Shown one piece after another: positions 17,754-24,970 of a stretch of DNA of 47,786 bases (the stretch's first letter is position 1; every line of letters starts with the position of its first letter). The notes beneath the pieces were generated by a model. That model was not told where the DNA came from, searched no databases, and was given only the letters and a program-made list of their open reading frames with translations. The stretch comes from Spirochaetota bacterium (lineage in GTDB: Bacteria > Spirochaetota > Spirochaetia > SZUA-6). Where the stretch lies: NCBI GenBank assembly GCA_013151965.1, contig JAADHF010000063.1, positions 1 through 47,786 on the forward strand. Direction: 5' to 3'. The position numbers and the translations under genes are program-made.

Positions 17754-18473
17754 CTATTTATGCTGAACTTTAGCAACACCGCTGATTTTAATACGTTCTT
17801 CCGATACGGATCCGTAATACTTTAAAAGTCCTGCTCCGCTTATGCTTCCCTTTAGAATACCGCCTGTCATGGTAAGCACAATACTACCCGCACCGCTCAT
17901 GTTGACATCCGCATCATGCACGGGCACATCCTTTAAATCCATATCCGCACCCCCGCTTATATTCAGGTTAAGGCTGTTAAAGCTGCTCTTGCTTCCCTTT
18001 ACGGATATTCCTCCTGCAAAAGTGATATTGATATTATTTCCTGTAAACCCGGTGAAGGAAGCGGAAAGGCCCCCGTTTCCATTAAGGCCGGCCAGGGAAG
18101 GCATGGTGATGTATGCTTTTGCTTTTATTTTCCTTAAAGTAGTACCGGGCACAAATCCGAGGTACAGGGTATTGCCGTTTTTTCTTATATCCAGATTCTT
18201 GCTCTGTCTCTTTGTAAAATCTATTTTAACCTGCCATGCAGTGCCCTGCCGGATACGGACTTTCCACCCTCCATTGGCTTCCACACGGTTAAAATCCGTT
18301 ATTTTAAATAAACTTGTTTCCATTCCGGGTTCCGGTATCGATAATATGCCTGATGATGTACCGGTTTTAGTTAGAACTTTACCTGTATAGTAGCGGAAAA
18401 TACCCGTAAGAATAATAAGTATGACAACAATAGAAACTCCTGCATAGATAAGTATTTTATTACTTTTTTTCAT
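17754..18473 (-). CDS. GIN/DUF2807-domain membrane-anchored protein
   Basis: A 239-residue protein with one N-terminal membrane anchor (about 7-27) and a DUF2807 (GIN, 'putative auto-transporter adhesin head') domain. 'FNRVEANGGWKVRIRQG' opens the domain, followed by short Gly/Ser-rich beta repeats such as 'LNGNGGLSASFTGF', 'LNISGGADMDL' and 'VNMSGAGSIVL', which should form a right-handed beta solenoid. It is probably displayed on the outer face of the inner membrane. The ATG overlaps the GntR gene stop (ATGA) and has its own GGAGA site, so the two are translationally coupled. This ties the protein to the ABC transporter operon. Function is unknown; an envelope-stress role is only a guess. 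Confidence 0.82.
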   Translation of the reverse strand: MKKSNKILIYAGVSIVVILIILTGIFRYYTGKVLTKTGTSSGILSIPEPGMETSLFKITDFNRVEANGGWKVRIRQGTAWQVKIDFTKRQSKNLDIRKNGNTLYLGFVPGTTLRKIKAKAYITMPSLAGLNGNGGLSASFTGFTGNNINITFAGGISVKGSKSSFNSLNLNISGGADMDLKDVPVHDADVNMSGAGSIVLTMTGGILKGSISGAGLLKYYGSVSEERIKISGVAKVQHK

Positions 18474-18841
18474 GCTGATCTCCTCTCTTTGTACTCTTTG
18501 TATAATTCCTGCAATGTCTCAAAATTTATATTTAGAATATCGATCATCTTAAAGATGTATGGTAGTTCATTCTGAATAAAATCATCTTTTTTTAGATGTA
18601 ATGCTGTCATATATGCTCCTTTCATTATAAAATATCCGATTCCCCTTTTGTTGTGTATAATTCTCCCCTCCTGGAGGTAGTTGTACGCTCTCATTACAGT
18701 ATTGGGATTTACCTCCATAGTTACTGCCATTTCCCGTATGGAGGGAATCCTCTGCTCTTCTTTCCATGTTTTAGTCAGTATGTTTTCGCAGATCGTATCT
18801 GCAATCTGAATATAGATAGCCTTGTTTCCTCTATACTCCAT
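18470..18841 (-). CDS. GntR-family regulator, YtrA type
   Basis: A 123-residue short GntR regulator. The N-terminal winged helix reads 'IYIQIADTICENIL', 'RIPSIREMAVTMEVNPNTV' and 'MRAYNYLQEGRIIHNKRGIGYF'. The C-terminal part is only about 45 residues and helical, the build of the YtrA subfamily, which usually represses its own ABC-transporter operon. It overlaps the permease gene stop by 11 bases upstream and the GIN gene start downstream. An 11-bp inverted repeat over the operon promoter (20515-20550) carries AGTGT/ACACT half-sites like those reported for YtrA, and is its likely operator. The effector is unknown; YtrA relatives respond to cell-wall stress. Confidence 0.9.
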   Translation of the reverse strand: MEYRGNKAIYIQIADTICENILTKTWKEEQRIPSIREMAVTMEVNPNTVMRAYNYLQEGRIIHNKRGIGYFIMKGAYMTALHLKKDDFIQNELPYIFKMIDILNINFETLQELYKEYKERRSA

Positions 18842-19634
18842 TTTTTACCTCTTTTTCTGTTATTCTAAAGTAGGTCAGCAGCCAGAAGAAGGGAGCAAAG
18901 AGAGCATAATAGACAATCTTTCCGGATACGGCCAGTATTCTCATTAGATTTGTTATGTGCAGTGCAAAAGCATCCCAGCTAAAATTAAATGCGGAATTAA
19001 AACGTCCGTCCGGTTTTATGATTTCGTTGAAATACTGAAAAAAGAATATGCGGCCGAGCAGTCCGGCAATAATTGCAATGGAAATAACAAAGGTAAGCAG
19101 GGAAAGTATCGTTTTTATGAAGTGGTTCTTTTTAAAGTATGCCGCACCGAAGAGGAAAACGGACTGTGTTATAAGGTACTGTAATATAACAAACCATGTA
19201 TCCGCATCGAAGGGATTAAAGAACGTATGCCTGTAGTTAAAAATAAGGCTGTTTATGCCTTCTCCCGCAAGCGCGGACAGGGTGTAAACGATAAGAAAAA
19301 GAAATGCCCAGCCTATCGATGAAATAAGCAGTTTTGCCGTAAATTTTTCCAGCATCGATGCCGGAAGCATAAACCATTCGTATGCACGCTCTTTACTGTG
19401 CATATCGGTGAAACTCTTTGCAGTAATTACATATCCGAAAATAAAGAGGATTAATGAGAAATTAACAAGATGTGAAAATTCCGAATCTCCTGTAATAACA
19501 GCAAGAATAGGCAGTACAATGGTTACGGCGCTTAAAGTAATAAAGGAAATAAGTATGGATTTGCTGCTTAAAAAGGTATCATGCTTTAAAAGCATCAGAA
19601 TTCGTTCTGTTTTTAAAGTATTATTCAGTTTCAT
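18831..19634 (-). CDS. ABC transporter permease-like membrane protein
   Basis: The frame is open from 19712, but an AAAGGAG site stands just before the ATG at 19634 ('MKLNNTLKTERILM'), so I take 267 residues. About six hydrophobic helices are visible, for example 'SILISFITLSAVTIVLPIL' and 'LISSIGWAFLFLIVYTLS'. The conserved 'DMHSKERAYEWFMLPAS' stretch is typical of this ABC-2-like permease group. It overlaps the ATPase gene by 14 bases and the GntR gene by 11 bases, so all three are coupled. Together with the ATPase it should form an ABC exporter or a sensor-like transporter; the substrate is unknown. Confidence 0.75.
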   Translation of the reverse strand: MKLNNTLKTERILMLLKHDTFLSSKSILISFITLSAVTIVLPILAVITGDSEFSHLVNFSLILFIFGYVITAKSFTDMHSKERAYEWFMLPASMLEKFTAKLLISSIGWAFLFLIVYTLSALAGEGINSLIFNYRHTFFNPFDADTWFVILQYLITQSVFLFGAAYFKKNHFIKTILSLLTFVISIAIIAGLLGRIFFFQYFNEIIKPDGRFNSAFNFSWDAFALHITNLMRILAVSGKIVYYALFAPFFWLLTYFRITEKEVKNGV

Positions 19635-20496
19635 TATCAGTCTCCTTTTTGCTGCCGAAAATACTCGAGATTCTGTCCTTTCCTGATATAACAGCATTGA
19701 ATAAAACTTCAATATCTATTGTTGTTCCTTCTGACGGATGGGATCGGATAAAAGCATAACCGCCTAATGTTTTTTCCCGATAGATAACGTCGGCTCCTTC
19801 CGGTTTTTCCTTTTGCACATCCATGCTTAATCTGGATGATATGGATTCCAGTGTTTCGTTCAGTATTATTTTTCCATTATCCAGAATAATAAGCGGGTCT
19901 ATTATATGCTCCAGATCCCGGACCTGGTGAGTCGATATTATGAATGTCTGATTATCCCTGACCGACCCGGATACGAGCCTTCTGAACTGACTCTTTGATG
20001 GTATATCGAGACCGTTTGTCGGTTCGTCCAGTACAATCAGCCGGCATCCGGTCGACAGGCCGAATGCAATCAGGAACTTCTTCTTCTGGCCGTAGGATAA
20101 TGAGTTGAGTTTTTTATCGGAATCGATTTCGAACTCCTCTGTGTATTTTGTAAACAATTCAATATTAAAATCCGGGTAAAAGGAGCTGTAAATCTTTACA
20201 TAGTTTTTTCCTGTCAGGGCCGGGAGGTAAAATTCTTCCGGAAGAAAGTATATTTTCGAAAGCATGCCGGGTAAGCGTCTGCCGGGATCGGTGCCGAGAA
20301 CCGTTATTTCTCCGGCCTGTTTAAAGAGCTGGCCTGTAATAATTTTAAGAAACGTTGTTTTCCCCGCTCCGTTTCGGCCTAAAAGGCCGTAGATATTCGA
20401 TTCTTTAAGGGAAAGGGAGAGATTGTTAAACAGAGCATGTTCATTACTCTTTCGGCTGCTCCCATAGGAAAAGGTCAGATTTCTTATGGCTACCAT
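19621..20496 (-). CDS. ABC transporter ATP-binding protein
   Basis: A 291-residue nucleotide-binding subunit. Walker A is 'GRNGAGKT' at 40-47, signature 'LSYGQ' at 133-137, Walker B 'LIVLDEPTNGLD' at 153-164, and the H-loop is in 'FIISTHQV'. The usual Q-loop glutamine is replaced in 'YFLPEE' (E87), which also occurs in some YtrB-like ATPases. The C-terminal 70 residues are an extra domain. It is the first gene of a coupled operon: ATPase, permease, GntR, GIN protein. The ATG has a strong AGGAGG site at 20503-20508 (minus strand), and promoter and operator lie just upstream. Confidence 0.93.
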   Translation of the reverse strand: MVAIRNLTFSYGSSRKSNEHALFNNLSLSLKESNIYGLLGRNGAGKTTFLKIITGQLFKQAGEITVLGTDPGRRLPGMLSKIYFLPEEFYLPALTGKNYVKIYSSFYPDFNIELFTKYTEEFEIDSDKKLNSLSYGQKKKFLIAFGLSTGCRLIVLDEPTNGLDIPSKSQFRRLVSGSVRDNQTFIISTHQVRDLEHIIDPLIILDNGKIILNETLESISSRLSMDVQKEKPEGADVIYREKTLGGYAFIRSHPSEGTTIDIEVLFNAVISGKDRISSIFGSKKETDNETE

Positions 20497-20514
20497 TATA
20501 ACCTCCTGTGTTAT

Positions 20515-20550
20515 ATTAATAGTGTCTTAATGAACTACTACACTATTAAT
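20515..20550. promoter_or_regulatory. Operator: 11-bp perfect inverted repeat ATTAATAGTGT/ACACTATTAAT
   Basis: ATTAATAGTGT at 20515-20525 is repeated inverted as ACACTATTAAT at 20540-20550, with 14 bases between. It begins inside the -10 box of the operon promoter and runs over the expected start site, so a bound protein would block transcription. The AGTGT/ACACT core resembles the reported YtrA site (AGTGTA/TACACT). The operon encodes a YtrA-type GntR protein, so autoregulation is the simplest reading. Confidence 0.8.
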
Positions 20551-20576
20551 GTAATAAGAGGAAACGGAAATGTCAA
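20548..20576 (-). promoter_or_regulatory. Sigma-70-type promoter of the GntR-ABC operon
   Basis: On the minus strand, TTGACA (20571-20576) and TACATT (20548-20553) are separated by exactly 17 bases. The start would be near 20541, giving a leader of about 45 bases before the ATG at 20496. The operator overlaps the -10 box. Confidence 0.75.
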
Positions 20577-20587
20577 CCAGTAAGTTT

Positions 20588-21808
20588 CTATATATCCAGT
20601 TTTTTCTTTATATAATCCTTTAACTCTGTTATTTCAGCTGCACGTTCCACTGTTTCCCGCCATTTTTTTGCAAAGTTAAAATATTTCGAGGCGTTTCCTG
20701 CCCTTTCCAGAGCTTCATTTAAAAGAACTTCGGGCCGGGGAAAGAACCTTTCATCCGCATCTTCCGGGCGCTCCCTGTTAAGGATATCGAGTGCCTGGTC
20801 TTCCAGACCCTCTTTAAGAAATTCTCCCGGATAAAACCCCAGTTCCTCCGCACGGACGGATGTAAATCCGGGTATTTTCTGTGACAGTTTTATCTTTTCC
20901 TTTTCATAGACAAACCGCAGTATGTCACGCTGCAGTTTTGCATAGGGAGTGGTGTTTATATGAAATTTCCCGGAAGATGCGGGAGGAAGATGGGTTATAA
21001 AGAGTTCTTTATCGAAGAACCAGTTATACCCCGACATCCTTGAATTTATAAGATAGTCTATATCTTCCCCTCTTGTAATACCGGGGTCAAAGGGAACACG
21101 GATGTAGAGATCTCTTGTAAAGACCATGTTTCCGCCCAGGGCAACGGCAGATTCTACAGGGCGCTCCTTAACGAGCATGTATTTTGAAAACTCATCGTTC
21201 ATCAGCGCTGCCTTTTTTATAAATATATTTTCCGACCTGCGGGAACCGGCCGGTTCTTTAAGCCTGTAGTCACCTTCAGTATTGAGATATATACCAGCAA
21301 TGCCGTCTGCCGTCTTTCCTCTTACTTCTTTTCCCGCATAATCCTGAGCTCTTATTAGGTAGTCAGGCGGAACAATCTCATCATCGTCGACTGCAGCTAT
21401 AAGCTCCGCATCGAGCAGGGCAGATGTAAAAAGCTGGCAGTTTCTTATCTGTGCATATGCCTCGAGGCTTATGATGTCCGGGCTGCAGTTATGGCGGATA
21501 AGTATTTCCTGAACATATTTAAGGTCCTCCGGCCCGAACTGCATTACAGGGTATATTGATTTATAAGGTTCAATAATTCTTTCTATTTTTTCTTCGGCCT
21601 GTCCTGAAATACGGGGGTTTACAGGAGCGGTAATAAGAATAACATAAAAACTGCCTCCTGCAAGGCCTTTTAGACTATTCAGTGTTGTGTCAAGGGTTCC
21701 TTCAAGATTAAGCGGGGTAGGGTGGTCAAAAACTGCATCCTCAGGCAGGTTCTCTTTGGTTGTTTCCCATGACCAGTAGGTAGGTATTGTTACCGCTATT
21801 TTTTTCAC
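20588..21808 (-). CDS. GT-A-fold glycosyltransferase-like protein
   Basis: A 406-residue protein with the look of a GT-A glycosyltransferase. It opens 'KKIAVTIPTYWSW', has an acidic cluster D141-D142-D143-E144 in 'LIAAVDDDEIVPPDY' as the metal/nucleotide-sugar site, and later 'RGEDIDYLINSRMSGY' near 245-262 as the acceptor and catalytic region. The C-terminal 100 residues are a helical extension. It is the third gene in a run of three minus-strand glycosyltransferases, 24 bases after the preceding one, and lies next to a sugar phosphorylase. I cannot name donor or acceptor. A role in making a glycosylated solute or glycan is inference. Confidence 0.78.
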   Translation of the reverse strand: MKKIAVTIPTYWSWETTKENLPEDAVFDHPTPLNLEGTLDTTLNSLKGLAGGSFYVILITAPVNPRISGQAEEKIERIIEPYKSIYPVMQFGPEDLKYVQEILIRHNCSPDIISLEAYAQIRNCQLFTSALLDAELIAAVDDDEIVPPDYLIRAQDYAGKEVRGKTADGIAGIYLNTEGDYRLKEPAGSRRSENIFIKKAALMNDEFSKYMLVKERPVESAVALGGNMVFTRDLYIRVPFDPGITRGEDIDYLINSRMSGYNWFFDKELFITHLPPASSGKFHINTTPYAKLQRDILRFVYEKEKIKLSQKIPGFTSVRAEELGFYPGEFLKEGLEDQALDILNRERPEDADERFFPRPEVLLNEALERAGNASKYFNFAKKWRETVERAAEITELKDYIKKKLDI

Positions 21809-21832
21809 GGGGTCTCCTTTTAAGAATGAGAT

Positions 21833-23272
21833 TTAAGCTATATCGGATTTGTTTATTTCACCGGTTTTATTATTGCCGCTGTTGCTGCTGTCCTTGTGGC
21901 CGTGACCATTACCGTTGTGGCTGTTACCGTTACTATTATAACCGTGACCATCGTAGTTATTACCGCTGCCGTTACCGTTTAAGTATCCGTAGAAGCTCGT
22001 AAAAATAGAACGGAGCTTTCGTTTAAGTACCTGGTAGGAGAAGTGTTTTTTACCTATTTGATAGTTGCGCTCCACCATCTCTTCTCTCCGGTCCCTGCTT
22101 AAAAGGACATCCTTTACCTGATCGACAGCACGCTGGGTTAAAAAACCGTCTATGTCTATTACATCAAAACCCTTCGGTTCCAGATCTACGATATAAACCG
22201 AATAACGGTTTACGAGAAGGGGTTTTTTAAAATATACGGCCTCTAAAAAGGCATTTCCGAACCCTTCATAAAGACTCGGGTATGTAATTAAATCTGCATG
22301 AGGATATACATCCCAGAGTGAATAAAGTTTTTTCCCGGATTTTGAATACTTTCTCATATCATGCAGTCTGTTTGCAAGAAATTTTATGTTTACATGACGT
22401 TCCTGTGCGGTTTCTTTAATCCATTTGTAATATTCATCACCCTCGTCTCCGGTGGAATGAGATATCAGAAAGTTCAGATTGGGCATTTTAAGACGTTCGG
22501 TCAGGTAGAGAGCCTGTTCTATGCCTTTTCGTGAAATAACTCTTGTAGGCTGCAGTATCAGTATATCATCTTCCCTGAATTTAAAACGGGTTCTTAAATC
22601 GCGGTTAAAATCATCAAAATAAGTGGGCATCTTTTCAAAATCGAGGACATTGTAAATGACCGTAGAAGAAATGCCGCGTTTGGCTGCAAGTTCTGTCTGT
22701 GCGACCGAATTAATAACTACGTGCCGCAATGAGGGCAGATCGGGAGGAAATGCAGTCTGGAGTATATCCTGAATCGCGTTTAATAAAAATCTCGGCCTTT
22801 CCCATGCAAAGTCATGATGATGTCCTATTGATGGGATACCTGTTTCCACGATAACCTCTGTTAAGGCAAGCCCTAAAGGAATGTGCATAGGAATTGCAAG
22901 TACATTTTCTGCGATAATCATATCAATTTTAAACTTTTCAATGAATTTGTAGATCTTATTCTTTAAATATTCTTTATTCTTAAGAATAAGATCTGTTGTA
23001 TTTCTGTCCCGTATTTGTGTGCCGAATATGAGCCGGTTAATCTCGAGGTTTTCCGGATGCTGAAAAAAAGCTCTGGGAACATGCATACTCTTTTCCGGAT
23101 CTTTGTCGAGTTTGCCGGCAAACCAGAAGCAGTTATGATGAAAACTCTCCAGAACTTCCGCCCATTTTGTTGCTTCCAGAGAAACTCCGTCCAGTCCTGC
23201 AAACCTTGTGGATATAAAACCGATATTAAGCTGTTTGTGATTTTTCTCGTTTTTTGCGATGCGGTTATTCAT
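21833..23272 (-). CDS. GT4-like glycosyltransferase with an Asn/Gly/His-rich tail
   Basis: A 479-residue GT-B glycosyltransferase. The N-domain starts 'LNIGFISTRFAGLDGVSLE' and has 'HHHDFAWERPRF' at 151-162. The C-domain has 'LQPTRVISRKGIEQAL' (donor phosphate contacts R244 and K249) and an intact E-x7-E motif, E336 to E344 in 'YEGFGNAFLEA'. Similar sequences occur in thermophile and spirochaete solute-synthesis clusters as I recall; mannosylglucosylglycerate-type synthesis is possible but unproven. Residues 431-479 are a low-complexity Asn/Gly/His/Ser tail unlike the rest. The ATG overlaps the upstream glycosyltransferase stop by 8 bases, so the two are coupled. Confidence 0.82.
   Translation of the reverse strand: MNNRIAKNEKNHKQLNIGFISTRFAGLDGVSLEATKWAEVLESFHHNCFWFAGKLDKDPEKSMHVPRAFFQHPENLEINRLIFGTQIRDRNTTDLILKNKEYLKNKIYKFIEKFKIDMIIAENVLAIPMHIPLGLALTEVIVETGIPSIGHHHDFAWERPRFLLNAIQDILQTAFPPDLPSLRHVVINSVAQTELAAKRGISSTVIYNVLDFEKMPTYFDDFNRDLRTRFKFREDDILILQPTRVISRKGIEQALYLTERLKMPNLNFLISHSTGDEGDEYYKWIKETAQERHVNIKFLANRLHDMRKYSKSGKKLYSLWDVYPHADLITYPSLYEGFGNAFLEAVYFKKPLLVNRYSVYIVDLEPKGFDVIDIDGFLTQRAVDQVKDVLLSRDRREEMVERNYQIGKKHFSYQVLKRKLRSIFTSFYGYLNGNGSGNNYDGHGYNSNGNSHNGNGHGHKDSSNSGNNKTGEINKSDIA
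21836..21982 (-). repeat. Low-complexity coding stretch for the Asn/Gly/His-rich tail
   Basis: Short irregular repeats of AAC/AAT, GGT/GGC and CAC/CAT codons encode the last 49 residues of the glycosyltransferase ('GNGSGNNYDGHGYN', 'GNSHNGNGHGHKD' and similar). It looks like replication-slippage expansion. The reading frame is kept. Confidence 0.7.
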
Positions 23273-24887
23273 AAATTAGCCTTAAGTAGTCTTTTTTTAA
23301 GAAATTGTCAATAACGGATGTCTCTATTTGTTCAGATTTTATCTTATTTCTTTCCCTTTCGAGTATTCCGGCATCTTTAAAGGAATCGACTATTCTTTCT
23401 GCATGGAAAGCAAATGCTCTGTATCCGAACCTCTTCTCTATAATCTCGATGTTTTTTTTATAGCTGTTTATATCGATACTTTTATGGAGGAAGCTCTGCA
23501 GTTTATCCATGAGAAAATTATTAGCTCTGTAAAGTTCGGTTTTATACTCCTCCGACTGCAGTTTCTTTATCGTTTTTATCTGAAGGGGGATATTTAAAAA
23601 GGAGAAATCAACCATTTCATTATCCAGTTCCATATTCAATTCAGCCTCTGCTTTTTCAATCGATATTTCAGGAAGAAGGTTTTTAATCCCGGATAGTTTT
23701 TGTTTATACTCATCTATTAATAATTTTCGGTCTTTTTTTTGTACCGGACAAAGGAATTCGCTGTAAAAAAAGTGGGGATGATTGATAAAGATGTCCTCGA
23801 TTCCGGCAAGTACATCTATTTTCCTGGCTATAAGCGGAATACCCCGGAGCATGGACTGTATAAAGAGAAATCCGAACCCTTCCTGTACCGATGAGGAAAG
23901 TACGGTATCGCCTGCGGCCATCATATCTGCAAATGAGATGCCTATAAGATCAAGCCGGCTTCCTATTCCGAAGAGACCCGGAATAAACCCCTCTGCGTAC
24001 AGCTTTTTAACGCTGTCGGAGTAGGGTTTTTCATGTTTGGAAACACCGGGAAGAGTAACAAACAGGTTTGTTTTCCCTGGAACAAGGAGCGTTAATGCTG
24101 CAGCCTCTAATACATTCTTCCTCCTTATGGAACGTACCGGATACAGAGCTATTTTCCCTTCCTTAAATAGAATAGAAACCGGAGATCTGTCCGGCAGACC
24201 TTTTTTCCGAAAATAATCGAATATCTTATTCCTGACTGATTCTTTTTCCGCTTCGGTAATTCCGGTACTGAAGATTTCTACCGGATTTTCCAGAAGATAA
24301 ACAAAACCATCCGGTATACCGGACTTGATAAGAATATCTCTGTCCCTTGTGTTTATTACCGCATATCTTACGGATTTCGTAACCGGGTAGAGCGGGGAGG
24401 TAATATTCGACTTGAGGAATTTAAGGTTTTCAAATCTGCCGCTTTCCGGAAAATCGTGTATCTGAAAAATAATACGCTGATCTTTATATTTTTCCGTTAT
24501 ATTCAGCATAGCCTGTGTAAAGACAGGATTCTTTCCCAGGTGATGGTTATGAACCCACCAGATGCCGGAAGATGAACCGAACTGATTAATGAGCTCTTCT
24601 GCTAAAGTAACGGCCTTTTTATTAAAATCATCGATAAGGAATTTACCGGGATAGACATAATCCATCCCGGGAAGGTATTTAAACCGGAGAGTAATATTTT
24701 TTTTGATTTGATCGAAATACTTCTTAATACCGGTAATTACATCGCCGGTATTTTCCCGTTTTCCTGTGATAAGTGTTATGGAGTGTATATCTTCCATATA
24801 TTTGCCTGCTGCTTTTACCCCGTCACGTATTACACTTGTTACTCCGCCGGGAAGAAGATGATAGTGGAAAATATATAACTCGATCAT
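23265..24887 (-). CDS. GT-B-fold glycosyltransferase, EX7E variant
   Basis: A 540-residue GT-B glycosyltransferase. 'HYHLLPGGVTSVIRDG' at 8-23 is the Gly-rich acceptor-side loop. 'YPVRSIRRKN' at 249-258 is the usual donor-phosphate site. The motif that is normally E-x7-E reads E336 to Q344 ('QEGFGFLFIQSM'), so the second glutamate is glutamine. The C-terminal 130 residues are an extra helical region. It is the first of three minus-strand glycosyltransferase genes and is divergent from a sugar phosphorylase, separated by 83 bases. The substrate is unknown. The Q344 change could alter donor binding. Confidence 0.78.
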   Translation of the reverse strand: MIELYIFHYHLLPGGVTSVIRDGVKAAGKYMEDIHSITLITGKRENTGDVITGIKKYFDQIKKNITLRFKYLPGMDYVYPGKFLIDDFNKKAVTLAEELINQFGSSSGIWWVHNHHLGKNPVFTQAMLNITEKYKDQRIIFQIHDFPESGRFENLKFLKSNITSPLYPVTKSVRYAVINTRDRDILIKSGIPDGFVYLLENPVEIFSTGITEAEKESVRNKIFDYFRKKGLPDRSPVSILFKEGKIALYPVRSIRRKNVLEAAALTLLVPGKTNLFVTLPGVSKHEKPYSDSVKKLYAEGFIPGLFGIGSRLDLIGISFADMMAAGDTVLSSSVQEGFGFLFIQSMLRGIPLIARKIDVLAGIEDIFINHPHFFYSEFLCPVQKKDRKLLIDEYKQKLSGIKNLLPEISIEKAEAELNMELDNEMVDFSFLNIPLQIKTIKKLQSEEYKTELYRANNFLMDKLQSFLHKSIDINSYKKNIEIIEKRFGYRAFAFHAERIVDSFKDAGILERERNKIKSEQIETSVIDNFLKKDYLRLIYE

Positions 24888-24970
24888 TATGCAGGATAAT
24901 ATGAGTTCTTTTAAATCTTTTCCATACTTTTTATCTTGCTTTTTAACTATTTTTCTGTAAACTTCAAATA

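Noticed and set aside
17842-18390. Plus-strand 182-codon frame opposite the GIN-domain gene
   Set aside because: The Pro/Leu-rich translation is the mirror of a Gly/Ser-rich beta repeat; the minus-strand gene has a ribosome site, coupling and known domain.
21836-21982. CRISPR-like or tandem repeat array
   Set aside because: The repeats are short, irregular codon repeats in frame within a gene, with no spacers of constant length.
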